A stretch of 64,000 nt of DNA from Smittia aterrima. Its lineage: Eukaryota; Arthropoda; Insecta; Diptera; Chironomidae. Below are positions 9,674-22,979 of this stretch, piece after piece; the first letter of the stretch is position 1; each line of letters starts with the position of its first letter. The position numbers were made by a program, and so were the translations under genes. The stretch spans positions 10,736,243 through 10,800,242 of the forward strand of contig CP093829.1 of assembly GCA_033063855.1 (NCBI GenBank). Direction: 5' to 3'. The notes under the pieces are model-generated. The model searched no databases. It was not told where the DNA came from and saw nothing but the letters and a program-made list of their open reading frames with translations.

Positions 9674-12600
9674 TGATTTATTTATTCTTTATAATAATAG
9701 CTAAAAATATTTTAGTTCAAATGATAAAATGTTTTCGAAAACGAAATTCTACTCCTTTCTTGGTCTTATTATTGTTTGACGCTACAAATTTATATTGCTT
9801 TTCCTCAACTTTCTAAAATGGTTTGGTATCTGGATAAACGAAATACCCTTGCGGAGGAATTTTTCAATAACAAAATATTCATAGAAATTCCATTTACGGA
9901 AGTTTATTCACTTTGACCCTTCAAACTGAAAGGCTCCTAAGAGTGAAATGATTTTCAATTTTAAATTGCAAAATGGTGATCAAAAGATGAACAAAATGCA
10001 ATAGGTATACTCTGAGAATGATTTTCGCAATTAGCTCGATTCTCGGAAGACATAACAAGAGCTTCCTGTTCACTTCATTCGCCTTTTAATTCAATTTTAA
10101 AATCTTGTCTGAGGTTTTCAATTCATTCGACACACAAAGAAATGTAAGGCGAGTTATGATTGTGAATATTATTTTCATAATTGAAGTTATAGGGTATCGC
10201 ACCGCGACAGAAGGCCCATAAGTGAAGACAGGCTGTTGTTCGTACAGAATTGAAAACAAATAAATATTTTACAAAACAGTTTGCGACCTTTAGTAACGCA
10301 GTGTCATTCGAATACTTTTGAACAAAGTGTTTTTTCATGTTTTATTCGTTGCTCTTTATTACTTACAAATGTTATCATGGCAAAATGTGGTTGGTATTAA
10401 GGAATATAAAGGGAATAATTTATTGCATTTTAAAAACAAAAATTAAAAAAATTTAAACCAACACTCAGACATTTTACAAGAAGCGGAAAAATAAAATAAA
10501 GAGTTGAACAATTTAATGAATTAAATAGTCAATGCGCTTCTGATGGAAGCGAGCAAAATTGCTTGATACAGCTAGCTTGGTAGTAAAACCGCTTTTGAAA
10601 TTGTGCTTGTGTCTTAGCTCAGCTAAGTTAGCTGTCATATTGAAAGTAGAACATCTTCGACCGGAATAAAACAAAAGTTAATCTTTGCCAATGTTGAAGG
10701 TGGAGTCAGAAAGTTCTTCTTTAGTAATTAGAGAACGTCATTTGATAAAATATTTTAATATCACGAACGAGTTAAAAAGAATAAAACATTATCGCCTATT
10801 ATCAAAAGGCCTTCGTTCAATCGCTTTATTGCGCTTTGAGATTCATAAATTTTAAAATTCTTTGAGCAAAAACAATAAACCTCTTAAGGAACAGCGAATG
10901 CACCCACGTGCTCATTAATAAAAAAAAGATATGTGCACGTTATAAGTCTTGTTCTTCGTTCCCGTTATAATGTTGGTATAAAACTCAGGTGACGTTAGCA
11001 TTAAATCAGTCCTTTAGCTTTATAATCACTTGAGATGTAGCAAGACGAATAACGAAAAGAGCGAGGTAACGTTTGTAACACAGCTTTCGAATCAGTTATA
11101 AATTAATTTACCTCTCATTTAAGAATTTTTCCTTGTCTTTTAGCTTTTAATGTGAGGATTCTTTGATGGTCTGAGATTTAATCCATAAAACAAGAGCACT
11201 AAAGATGTTTATTTCACTTCTCTCAAGTTCTTCTTATATCTTCGATACAAATACCGAAATTTATTTTTTGATATTTAAACTTTTTAACTTTGCATTCTTT
11301 TATTGATTCCTAATGAATCTTTGAGATATAATCAATCAATATAATACTTTTAATTTCTGAGCCTCATTTGAGAGAAGGTCCGATGTAAGCAAACGCTAAG
11401 TTAAGACTGAGTCAAACTCTCGCTGAGTTTTATTAAATTCTACCTTTGCTGTATACTGGAAGTATTTTCCTCGATTCCTCTTTAATCGTGTTGTTCCACC
11501 GGCACACAAAATGAAAAAATATACACGGGTCGCGGCTTTCGAAGCGCACTCAAGTAAAAGAGAAGGAAGGAAAAATGAAAGGTCATTAATGAGAGATTGG
11601 AATCTTGATTCAGTATTCGTTGATTAAATTAAGGGAAACTCTTTCATCTGATATTTTTTATTTTTCTTCAATTCGGCACGGAACCAATTGATTATTCAAT
11701 TCAAAGAAACACAAATCCTCTCGGGATCAGCTACCTAAACATGTACAAATATTTTGGGAACGGCTAGCTTGATCGTTGATCTTCCAGTGAGCTATCTGGA
11801 AATTTTCTTCTCTTTTATCTCATATTTTTATTAAGTGAGAAATTTTCGATTCCTCGATCGAAAGTATAAATAATAAAATAAAAAAATTCTAAACAGATGA
11901 GATCATTGACATTTGAGTTTTTTTTTGCAGTTCGTGACTATTGACTTTTAATTATAAAGATAATTCATCTTGATGACTTCAAAGCAAAACAGATAAATTT
12001 ACCAACATGCAATGAGTGCAGTTAATGAGATGTGATTTTTGGCACCGTCTGAGAATAATCTTTGGTCTTTAATTAATATTCATGTGAGATTGTCCTCTTG
12101 CATTGCAGGCGCTTGGTCAATTCGTGAGTTGTTATTGCTTTTTTGTTATTTCTCCAACATTTTCGCATCGAATTAATTTTTTTGGAAAATCATCCAACGT
12201 TTGTTGATCACCGTGTGCGGTCCCAAACAATTTGGAACGATTCATATTGTTTTTCTCTCGATTAAATACGTAAAGTTCGATGTCTTCTTTCAAAACTTTA
12301 ATTGACTATCTCATCTCTATTTACCTGCAATTTTATTTCGTTTATCCAATTTCCTTGTCTTAATTATTTGACATGGTACTATGTAAAGTTTATATTAACT
12401 AGACTATTCTTAAAAATACAACTTATTGTCTCATCTGGTGGGAACAACACAATAAAATGCTAATAAACCTTTTAAGTTGCCTATTACAGTTGCTACTCAT
12501 CCATATTTTGCTCAAATATAAAAAAGCTAATAAACACATCTTCTTTCAATCGTCAGTTATCTTATTCCTTTGTGGAATGAAAGAAATCTTTATTTATTGA

Positions 12601-13763
12601 TAGTCCATGAACGAATCTCCCAAGTCCGCGTTCTTTTCAAGAATTCCGACAGTTTCTTTCCTTCTTATTCTTGAATCGAATGAATTTTAAATTGGAGCTT
12701 CGAACAAAAACAACGCGTTTTGATCGTGCGCTTTCATCATATTTATTATTCAACTTGAATAATTCAAGTAGAGGAAAGAGAATTTCTCATCCAAGTCGCA
12801 AGAGATTTTACGAGATCAAAAAACCTTCTGTTAAGCGGTATCGTTTAAAAAGAGCAATAATGACAATTTCAAGTAATTACATGTCTTGACCTAAAATTTT
12901 TGAGCGATTAAAAATATAACTTTTAATTGAGATGTCTCAAGAAAGATGAAGTGTATATAAAATTATTTAATTAATTATATTAGGTCGAATAAAGTAAAGA
13001 AAAACTTTTTCGAGAATAAATATTTTGTTTTGATTTTTTTTCTTAAAAAATCTCTTTGATGCCATGGAAATAAATATCTAGTTGACGTTTTGAATAAAAT
13101 TTATTGCCGAATTATTTTCATATTAAATACACTTTAAGATTTTTTTTTTATAAATCTTTATTTCTCATTAAAATATTTTATTTTGAAAATCTTCTTAGAT
13201 AACCTTCAATTGCAAACTTTCATGTTGAAATAGATGTTCTCGATTGCTTAAACTCTAGAAGTTTTATTTACTATTGACTTCTTTTTGCTTGAGTTCACCT
13301 TAAAAAGCACAAAGCGGAGCATAAGAAGCTCAATTAAAGGTCTGATGAATCCGAGAGAATTGAAATAAAGAATTTAACATCAAGACTCGACATTTGAAAT
13401 GAATGCCTGACAGAAAAGAGGCCGAACGAAGAAACAAACATAATGCCAATCGAATGAAGACAACATACCGCGGATAACACTCGTTTTGGGCAACGAATGA
13501 AAGAAATTATATGCTCGCTTCTCATCCACGTTTTTTTTTCTTTCACATCTGATGTATTTGCATCTTGACATCAAATTAAATGATGATTGCTTAAAGGTTG
13601 GTCAGTTTGCTGAGAAAATTTTATTTTATAGCTTAATTTTGCAACTTCTTCTTTTTCTCTCTGGTGGTCCAAATCGTTTTTTAGTTTTCGGTAAAAATAT
13701 AGTTTTTGGCTGATAAAATAACGATTTTACTATAGAAAACTGGTTTTTCATTTTCTGTTTGCT
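9674..13763. other. 4.1 kb gap with no gene recognised
   Basis: AT-rich sequence between SH2 copy A and IFT80. Open frames here (for example 12671-12889 and 13334-13546) have the composition of chance frames and no recognisable motif. I saw no tRNA B-box and no known conserved insect microRNA seed. It may hold 5' exons or enhancers of SH2 copy A. Confidence 0.4.
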
Positions 13764-16296
13764 TTAGATCTCCTCGCTGCTGTTGCTTTCATTCAACAAA
13801 ATTTTAGCGTTCATCATAATGAAATTTTTATCGATCTCTGTCCTGTTTAGTGCTTTTAAATATTTCTCTCTTTCTATTAAGACGAGCTTCACATCGGTAT
13901 TGTTCTTCTCGGCTATGTCTAAAGCTCTATTCCATCGGTTTAATCGCATGCAAAATTGAATTGCTTCGCTAATTTTCCGATTATGCAGCAGTATAGTCTC
14001 AGCTTCTTCGATACGCGCACCGTTCATTAATGCATTTTCCGCCATTTGTTCACTCTCGTTCAAGTCTTTTAAAAAAGTCATATAATCAACTTTGTCAATT
14101 TGTAATGCTGACGAGTACGCTTCTTCGCTGATTTCATGTTGATTACGTTTTGCTGATAGCGCCGCAAGCAAAGCCCACAATAAAATACTTTGACCCATTC
14201 TGCAGATTTTCAATGCCTTTTCCCATTGGTTCTCATTTACCAACTTATGAATCAGAATGCAATAAATTTTTGTTGTAACAGTGAAATTTGATCCGGATGC
14301 ACACAGCGTGATCGCGAGGCCATCAAAATTCACAAGCGAGATATTTTTGCCAAACTCTGTTGTGTCAAATGACAGAGTCGTAAGTGAAATCAATGATGGG
14401 TCAGTGCAGGCTTCACCGGGACAGTACCAAATGCTGTAGCATGAATCGTGAAGACCTACAAGCACATTGCTCTCACTCGACCACATGACAGCAGTCACTT
14501 GTGTTCCAATTTTGTTTATGGAATACTCCGGACCACTTCGGATAGCTGTCAAATACAAATCGCGATTGGAATCGATAAAAACCAGATATTGATCGTCTCC
14601 AGAACCCGCTCGATTTATACAAACTTCTACAATAACTTGCTTGTGCTTCACTTGATTTGCGTCTTCTTGTCGTGATGCCCCAGGTAGCAAATCAAATACA
14701 TGAACGACTGATTCATCAGCGAAGTCCCTCACTGCGAGTACATCGATACCCATTGTAATTGTTAAAGGTGTTAAATAAAATACTTGAGCTTGAGATCCTG
14801 GATAGCGAGGATTTAAATGAAGTCTTCCTGTGTAGGTGTAAATCCATATAGCGACATTGTCGACCACCAGAAAACTTCTAAATAATTTTAAAATATAATT
14901 TGAAATCTAATCTATCTAAATTTTTTATCTACTCACTTCTTTGCCAACAGAATTATTCTCACTTCCGCACGATCAATAATGATGGGCGTGTTTATGTAAT
15001 TTTCGTTGAAAATATGTAACTGATTAGGAGTAGCAATCACTAAATGACCATATCCAAGTTCCCACTTGATTATTCTCTCAGAGAAATCCAATGTGTCAGT
15101 TGTATTGTTAACGATATCTTTTAGTTGAATCATTCGCCTGCCAGTGATTGTCGCCTTCAAGTTTTTGTAAAAAATTTCCCTTTCAATTATATGACCGAAG
15201 ATAATGTTGCCAGAACTCGATCCGCAGCAGATTTGAGTGCCGTCGGGCGACCATGAAACATTCATTAGCGAACCAACAGGTTTCTCTTCGAATCGTGTGA
15301 CGTTAAAACTCCACTAAAATCGTGTTAAATCTTAATACGTGATTCTTTTGTTAGGTAGTCGGCAACTTACGCCTGTGTAATGACATAGTTTGATCATGTT
15401 AAATCCTCCAACTGCAAGCAATGTTCCATCTGCAGATAAAAAATATTACACAAAATGATTTAATAAATAAAACTTTTAGTATTTACCTGGACTGAAATCA
15501 ATCGTTGTGATGGGATAATCATCAGGAGGGCTGGTATAAAGATTTGTACCTTGGTTGTCCCAAATTTTATATCGCGTGTCTTCACCAGATGATGCGATCT
15601 GTTCTGAGTTTGCGGACCATGAAATGGCCAAAACCAAACCATCATGAGCTTGCCATTTAATTAGTTTGCTGTTTGCGGCCAAAGGTTTTATAGCAATTGA
15701 GTTTCCTTGACAATAAGCTATTTTTAAAGAGTTTGGTGAAAATCGAGCACAAACTATTAAGCCTTCATTTTGAATAACAGTCGATCTAAAAATTTAAGAC
15801 GAAATAAAATTTCTTGAGCAATTAACTAGTTTACCGAAGCATTCCAGCTCGAGAAAAAATCTTCAGTATTCCATCTTCACCAGCCGTCAACAATCCTGAT
15901 CCATCAGAACTCCATCGACACGTCGTAATTGATGCATTATGAGCAGAAATTGATCTCTCAACTCGTGCTCCTTTATTTAAAATTATAAATCTTCCATCAG
16001 AAGATGATATCAACAAATTTTCATTGCTTTTTCCAGTTGACTTAGCAATCAACCAATTGAAGTCAGTTGGGACAAAATCTGGAATCTTAGCGACTTGCAC
16101 GAATTCGCGAGTCGCTGTCATCCACTTCACAATCTGACAGTCATCACTGCAAAAAGTCTCATCTTGTACTGAATAATTGAACAATTTTAAACCAACTTTA
16201 CCCGCATGAATAAACTTCACTGTTGCTGCTCCATCCCACACAGGTTATCGTGCTGGTGTAGATAGCTTCTTTGTTTAAATAAATTTTAAATTTCAT
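13764..16296 (-). CDS. IFT80: Intraflagellar transport protein 80 (Oseg5)
   Basis: Subunit of the IFT-B complex that carries cargo into cilia; in insects needed in ciliated sensory neurons. Exons are 16296-16202, 16146-15835, 15785-15487, 15429-15371, 15313-14937 and 14877-13764, all in phase, giving 751 residues (human about 777). N-terminal WD40 propeller repeats include VGWSSNSEVYSC, CQIVKW, SSDGRFIILNK, ITTCRWSSDGSGLLTAGEDG, KWQAHDGLVLAISW and GEDTRYKIWD. Further WD repeats follow (MNVSWSPDGTQICCG, HLVIATPNQLHIF). The C-terminal third is helical and TPR-like (WEKALKICR, EAETILLH, WNRALDIAEK). The start is set at MKFKIYLNK, because it leads into TCVGWSSNSEVYSC; a later ATG at 16241 belongs to another frame. 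Confidence 0.93.
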
Positions 16297-19200
16297 CTCG
16301 TTCACTTTTATGTTGTCTGCACACTCGTCTTTCTATTTGCACAATATCGTTTATTGCATAAAAAGTATTTTATTCCTCGCATACGTATGAGGAATCCTTT
16401 TTCTCGGGCTGTTTTTTTTTTGTTGATGACTTCCACTGTTGCTAAGCATTTTTAAACCAACTTTACCAGCGTGAATATTAAACTTCACTGTTGCTATGTA
16501 TGTTAACGTGGAAACGAAATATAATACTTCAAAAGTATCTAAGAGTTAGAAATTTTTTAAACAGGTGCAAAACATGTGATAATGCTAAAATTTAAATTAT
16601 AAATCAAAAAATGATGAATTGGTTTTAAAAGAAAATTGAAGAGGAATTTTGTTTTTATCAAGAAAAAAAACTTAGTTAAAAAACATAAAGTGAGATAAAA
16701 ATAATTTTGATTTGAAAAATCTAGAAATTTGACTGATATCTATGAAGAGTAGTTGAAGCATTAACTGTAAATTAGCTAAAGTTTAGCTGCTAAATTCCCA
16801 TCGATTTCTTTTGATGAACAAATAGAACCTTCTCTCTTGTGTATCAATTTTTCATGGAAAACCAGGATTTCCATTGACATTCCAATCGCACGCGTCGGAC
16901 TGTGTTGTCATGGTGAAAAATAAAATAAACTTTCAAGGGCACCACGTGATTTGTAACGTTTCATAAGATTTCTTTTTGGAATATGTATTTAAATATTTAA
17001 ACGTGAAAATGTTTCCCTATATCCTATTAAACTCAATGAACATATCAGATTTGAGAGGAAAATTATTTAAAGTCATTAAATATCTTCCTTTTTCGCTCGT
17101 GCGCAGATCGAAAGCACGTTGCTTTGTTGTCTTCCGGAATTTTCACTCTCTTGTTATCCTGATGGGTTTATGAATGAAAAGCGGAAAAGTCTCTCATTGG
17201 AAGTAACTTTCCCGAGAGTTTCTTCTAGGCACATGGCTCACTCACAGTGTATAAATTATCGTAAGGATCAAAGTTTCGTTCAGTACGTCAGTTGTCTCAG
17301 AAAGGAACGAATCGCGTGCGGTTTTGAAAAGTTGAATGGCGAGCAATAAAAGCGTAATAAATTAGAAAACTGTACAACAATAAAATAAGACAACAAAGGA
17401 AAACAGTAATTAAATAAAATATAATGAAAAACTGTGCCGATTAGTGAATATCGCTGAAAATTCATATTATTAATGTTCGTAGCTACGAAAAGAAAAGTTT
17501 GCAAGAGAAAAAATTAAATAAAACAAAGGCAAAGGATTATTTACGAAGCATTTAAAGTGAACAGTCTCGTACACGGATCGTTAGTCGCTTTTATGCCGGG
17601 GTAAGACGAGTTTTTTTGCTTTGGGGGAAGCTTATTCATTCAACGCGTCAAAATTGTTTTTATTTAATTAAATTTTAAGAAACAATTCTCTGACAATTGA
17701 GTATGAAACGATAGCATCTTTCGCTTTGTGTTCAGCCTTTCTCTTTAGTTTAATCATTAGACTTTAATGTGACGATTTTTACTACGAATGGAAGTTTTCT
17801 GAAGCGCGAATGATTGCGAAGGAAAATAAACAATTTCATACGAGTAATATGATAACAACCTAAAAGGCTTCAGCTCTTTATCTTTTCCGCAAAAGGAAAT
17901 TGTTGACAATGAATTTAAACTCTTTTGGTTTTACATAAGTTCATTTCACACTGAATAGTAAAAGAAAAAGAATCCGCCATAAGGAAATTTATGTTCCGGA
18001 AGAAAAAAATCATTAATTAAGCTCCAATAGTCAATGAATGTCTGAATATCGCAAGTGGATTATTCAACTGCCTAAAATTGATTAATTATGATTACAATCG
18101 ATGCTAGAAGACCTTTTTCCTTTTGTCACTAATTTCGTGACATAAGAAAACGAAGATGCCGGAAAGTTTGGGTCACTCTAGTGAGATGAATAATTTTCAA
18201 GATTCATTTTGAATTTGGTCAGTAATGAATTTTTGCCACAATTTTAAGTTAAACTTCAAAGAAACTGACTGATGATAGAAAAATAAGAGAACTCTCTAAA
18301 TTCGGATCGATATCAATTCCACTGATTAAATCGATAAAAGTACGATGAGGTTTCCCGCAAATAAAATGAATGGAGAAAAGTTCGAACGAAATTTTGATCT
18401 TGATTTGAACTAGACTCAAGATTTAAGGTTGCTTTTCGACTTGTATCCCATGTTTTTTTAGTGTGTTATTCGATTGTTAAATTTTTTCTAAAAACTTTTG
18501 AAGATACAACGTTTTCTTCGACGTAAATAAATAAATTAACTATTTACAAATTTCGTTACTCTTTATTTCCTAGTTTTAAACACACTACCTAGTATGTGTT
18601 ATAAAACTGAAAATTGTTATTTATTGCGTCCCATTTTGAAACTAATTGCATCAATTTCGAGTGGATGACTCTCAAAATAAATTGCATTCAATTCAAGTAA
18701 AGAGAAGTCAACACCCGGCTGAGGATAGAGTCGAGAGATTCTTTTAATCCTCTCAAATTCGCTCCCCTATGTGTGATTCTCCCGCTTTTCTAGATCAACA
18801 TGCAGTTTATTTCTGCACTGAAAATCACATAACCATTTAAAGCGATCTTAATTGAGTTATTTTTAATTAAAAGTTAAAACTGAGCTATCCTTACTTCACC
18901 TCTTGATAGCTCGGCTTCTGGCAATATTTCATCGTGATTGCAAGGTTTTTTGAAAATACTTCAAAGTTAGAAAGTTTCTACTAATTCTGATTTTCATTTT
19001 TTAACAAACAACAAAACCTAATATTTAGTCAACCAGAAACGATCAAATACTTCAATATTTCTACGAAATTTAAAGTCTAGGTACTTTAACGAACTATTTT
19101 AATGTTCATGAAAACGATTCGTAACGTCTGAAAGCTGTAAACAAGCAGTTTAATAATCACACAAACTGCACACATGAGTCGGATGTAATCTCTGGTTTTG

Positions 19201-20873
19201 ACATTCTCGGAAACGAAGGAAAACTCACAGAATATTAGGAGATACTTCTGTTTCTGCAATTGAAACCATCATAAAGCCAATGTTTTGTCGTAATGCAGTT
19301 GTAGCAACGAACAGATGTGAGATGAACGTCAGAAAGACAAACCTACGAGAATGAATAACTTTATGGCAATGAAACGTAGCTAAGCTTGAATAGCAACATC
19401 GGTGAAATCATATGTGCGAATCTCAATTTGCATAATGGAAAAAGATATTCCTTCTTCCTTCCGTCGCCCATTCATACAGCCAGGAACTTTTTACTTGCCG
19501 CTTACGTGTTTGCTGGCGACGTTTTCCAGTTCCCCTTCGCCACTTCCTCTTCTTACAACTATTTAATTTATTACCTTCAACTTCAGTCGTTTCGCTCCTT
19601 GCTCGGATTTACATTTAATGATTTTTTTGTTCTACGCTCCGCTCTCTTTATCACACACGATAGACTATAGAGACAAAACCCCAACAGTTTTTTGCTTTCA
19701 ATTTATATGGGAAAACTTTTCCTCTTGGGATTATTATTTGAGCTCAAGGGGGATGAGAATAAGAATCATCTTTCTGAAACTTTCAAGTTTCCTACAACGA
19801 AAAGGTGCAAAAGCGTTGAAAGTTGCTTTTAAAACACTCGATTTACTCTGAGAACTGTAGAGCGGAAAAAATCTTTTTCTTTTATTTTGATATTCATCTT
19901 CAGGGCAACTCATTTTAATTTCATCATCAATAGATTGATAAACTTATCAAAGTTCAATTTCTAATCCTTTTTTATGTCGGATCTTTTATCAATACCATAG
20001 ACATATTGTGATGTATTTCAAATATGATATTTTTCAATGTTTTTATAAAAACTTCAACCCACGCTTAAACATAAAAAAAATATTCGTCGCAAGACACTTG
20101 AACGACAAAAGTGTTTTCGTGCTTCAAAAAACTTTTCTACCGATGATGCGATTATCTGAATGTGAAAACTTTTTCCTTTAGGACCTTTCTCGTTCTAAGT
20201 TCCGCTTGAAAAGATGTGCTCATTTGAAATGCGCGGTAGTAAAAGTTTTACACTTGAAAGTTTTCCCTCTTATTCACTTTCATGCTAATAGTTCATTTTG
20301 CTAAGCTTTTGTAAAAATGTTCTTTGTCAAGAATGGTAATTCGTTAATTAACATTTTTCGCTATTTACGGTTTCACATCCTTTGTGTTTTAATCTTCTCA
20401 ATTTGTGAAAAGTTTTCTTAACATTTTTTATTCTCATTCATAAAACCAACGTTTAATAAAAAACGAATAAGTTTTAATTAATAAACATTTTTTTCTTTCA
20501 TTTCGAAGGCATCTACTCGACAGAAAATATAAAAAAATTTAATAAAAGTCCTCGAAGTAGCCAGAGAAACAAACAAAATGAGTAAAAAATATTTTTAACT
20601 CTCAACGAAAACAAGGCTGAAAGCAACTCAACCATCAACCATTCAAAAGCAAAGAGAAATTGAAAATATTACTCTGCAACTGTAGATGTTGCATACAAAT
20701 GACTTCATTATTTTCGAAAGAATTTGCAACTGAGTGGTTATCGCATTCAAATTTGTGGGAGCGAAGGAGCAGAACAGAGTTAGCAACTTCATAGTTTAAA
20801 TTAAAAATTCCTTTGTGCTTGCACGTCCAGGCGAGTAAAAGAAAAGCTTGAGGACTTCTCATTACAATAGAAT
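16297..20873. other. 4.6 kb gap; only a decayed IFT80 exon fragment seen
   Basis: AT-rich sequence between IFT80 (-) and SH2 copy B (+), both of which start here, so it should hold their promoters. At 16450-16495 there is a short broken copy of the IFT80 exon 1/intron 1 boundary. Other open frames (16976-17173, 19386-19670, 19618-19851) look like chance frames. I saw no RNA gene. Confidence 0.4.
16450..16495 (-). pseudogene. Decayed duplicate of IFT80 exon 1/intron 1 boundary
   Basis: These 46 bases match 16185-16227 (end of IFT80 exon 1 and start of intron 1) with two substitutions and one 3-base insertion. In the sense orientation the insertion is TAA, placed in frame, so the copied SNSEV coding stretch is closed by a stop. 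The copy lies about 150 bases upstream of the IFT80 start codon and has no flanking coding sequence. It cannot work as an exon. Confidence 0.75.
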
Positions 20874-22087
20874 ATGCAAAGCGGCCGTGTTGATTCAAGA
20901 GAACGACCGAGAGATTTAAATTTACAGAAAATTAGCATAACATTCAGTTCTAGTTCGGAAGATGATTTTTCTCCCGACATGAATTGCAAAAAAGTAATCG
21001 ACAAACCGACATTGGTGAGTATAGGATTTATCAATATCAAATAAATTTACTCTTACTAGAAAAAATCAGGTTAAACGTTTAACAATGGGATTATTGCGAA
21101 TAAACGACCAAGAAAGTCGACCGTTAGGTAAGCAGCCTTGATAAGAGCGGAAATAAATCTCGATTCGATATCAGCAACAGTCATTATTTCTATCTTTCTC
21201 ACATAAAGTCACGAACCGTTCATCGCCGAATTCGCCATCGAGGAAAAACTACTTTTATCACTACATAAATGCTGGTGAGTATAAGATTTATCAATACCAA
21301 ATAAATTCACTCTTACAAAAAAAAATCAGGTATTTATGATGTCGATAACAAATTTGGTGATTCCTGTCGACAATCCCTAACTTCGATCGTACTGGATTCA
21401 GACAATGAAAGCAACCGAAATACGATTGAGTTTGACTTTAAGAGGAATATAATCAGAGAGACGAGCAGTGCAAATTGTAGTCCCAAAAAATTCCTCTTGT
21501 CTTCACTTAAACGCACTGATAGTCTTAACGCAAACAATCACCAAATTGATGAGGATATTGAAGATTTGGAGTTAAGAGAAGCTTCGTGGTTTCACTCTGG
21601 TTTTCCACGACAGACATCTTTGGACATTCTATCACAAAAAAGTCCGGGTAACTTAAACATAGTTTCACATCCGAATGCATTATAATTTTACTTTCAATTA
21701 AGGCGACTTTATTGTGAGACGAAGCAATAATAAAAACGGAAGCTTTACATTGTCTGTAAGAGTTCCTGGACCTTCACATAAAATTTGCCATTACTTGATT
21801 GTTAAAACTCTGAAAGGTTATAAAATTAAGGTGAGTGCAAATGTTCAATTTCAAAAATATATGGAAAGATAACAATTTACTTTGTTCAGGGTTTCCACAA
21901 GGAATTTTCCTCTCTTCGTGCTTTAATCACACATCATTCTGTTATGCCTGAATCGCTACCAGTTCCACTTGCCCTTCCACGTCCTCAAAACATCAACCGA
22001 AAGTGCAAAAATATTGACGATTACGACACATACGCGAGACTCAAGGATTTGAGAGCAATATTCTCCGATCTTGATATCAACACTTAG
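20874..22087 (+). CDS. SH2-domain adapter, Egfrap-like, copy B
   Basis: Paralog of copy A. Exons 20874-21014, 21070-21127, 21209-21274, 21330-21647, 21703-21830 and 21890-22087 join in phase to give 302 residues. KPTLVKRLTMGLLRINDQESRP and KFGDSCRQS match copy A. The SH2 domain (about 170-270) has WFHSGFPRQ, FIVRRSNN with the pTyr-binding Arg at 200, HYLIV, GYKIKGFHKEFSSLRALITHH and PLALPRP. Introns 1 and 5 sit at the same sites and phases as the two introns of copy A. Introns 2, 3 and 4 are absent from copy A. Introns 1 and 3 are near-identical copies of each other. The start ATG follows an in-frame TAG six bases upstream. The YDTYARL tail offers possible phosphotyrosine sites. Confidence 0.87.
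21015..21069 (+). repeat. Twin intron, copy 1 (intron 1 of SH2 copy B)
   Basis: This 55-base phase-0 intron starts GTGAGTATAG and ends AAAAATCAG. It matches intron 3 (21275-21329) at 50 of 55 positions without gaps. Beyond the intron only TG on the 5' side and GT on the 3' side are shared. Copy A has an intron at the same place, so this one is likely the ancestral copy. Confidence 0.9.
21275..21329 (+). repeat. Twin intron, copy 2 (intron 3 of SH2 copy B)
   Basis: This 55-base phase-1 intron is 91% identical to intron 1 of the same gene. No intron exists at the matching place in copies A or C. Its ends coincide with the splice sites, which fits gain by intron transposition, but tandem DNA duplication is not excluded. 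Confidence 0.9.
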
Positions 22088-22712
22088 CAACACCTAGCTT
22101 AAAGCAAATGGAGAAAAATATTATTGCACTTTTTACTATTTTCTAAAAATATTGACAATTGAGGAAATTCGAGAATATGTTGAAATCAAGAAAATTCAAA
22201 TAAAAACAAGTTACTACAATATTTACAACTCATTCGGTTTTACTATTCTTTGATGTGATCATTTCTGTGCTCACTCAACAACAGCAACTGCAAATTATTT
22301 CGATTTTTTTCCTTATCACGATGCAAACTTGAATTCCAGTTATTTTCCATTGATAAATCCTTTAAGTCGAAAAAGTCTGCTGTTTAAATGATGTTTTTAC
22401 CGTGTGAAAGTCGCCTTGCCCATGGTGCCACAATATGTTAGTACCACGTTCTCGAAAAAATGACTAACACGATTTATATTCGCTCATTTTTACTACCGTG
22501 CGTGCTTATTCGCTATTAGCACCGAAAAAACCTGAATCACTAATGACTTACTGTTCTTTCAAAATAAGTTCCTCTTTGTTATTGGCCTTTGCGGCCGCGC
22601 CAACTCTCTTTTTATTCTTTGTGATTTCTACTTCAAGAATAAAAACTTCCTTGTTTCACGACAAGGGTTCAGCAAATTTTGAAGTCTAATTAAACCAAAT
22701 ATCGATCAGCAA
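22088..22712. other. Intergenic between SH2 copy B and gamma-glutamyl hydrolase
   Basis: 3' flank of SH2 copy B and far upstream of the hydrolase. The open frame at 22498-22689 shows no motif. No gene seen. Confidence 0.45.
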
Positions 22713-22772
22713 TGACGTCAGGCATGTGATTAAGGTTTCTTTGATATATATCAAAGAAAAAATATATAAAGG
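22713..22772 (+). promoter_or_regulatory. Putative gamma-glutamyl hydrolase promoter: CRE, palindrome and TATA box
   Basis: A perfect CRE (TGACGTCA, 22713-22720) is followed by a perfect 24-base palindrome (22736-22759, half-site TTTCTTTGATAT) that contains back-to-back GATA cores, then TATATAAAGG (22763-22772). The start codon is 208 bases past the TATA box, so the 5' untranslated region would be about 180 bases. Site use is inferred from sequence only. Confidence 0.5.
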
Positions 22773-22979
22773 AGTCGGTTGTGAACTTGTTTTTATTACT
22801 CTTAAAACAATTTGTGTTTCGAATAAAGCGAGGCATAAATGAAAATTTGATAAGGCAAATGAGAATTTGAGAGACAGAGAGAGTTTCTGGTCTCTGGCTA
22901 TCTTTTGACTTCACAGAGATAATTTTAATAGGTCGTCAGTGTTCTCAAAACTCTCGTCGACTAGACAGCTCATCACGTC

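Noticed and set aside
15831..16241. ATG at 16241 as the IFT80 start
   Set aside because: It is in another frame from the conserved VGWSSNSEVYSC segment; the ATG at 16296 with a 55-base intron restores the known N-terminus.
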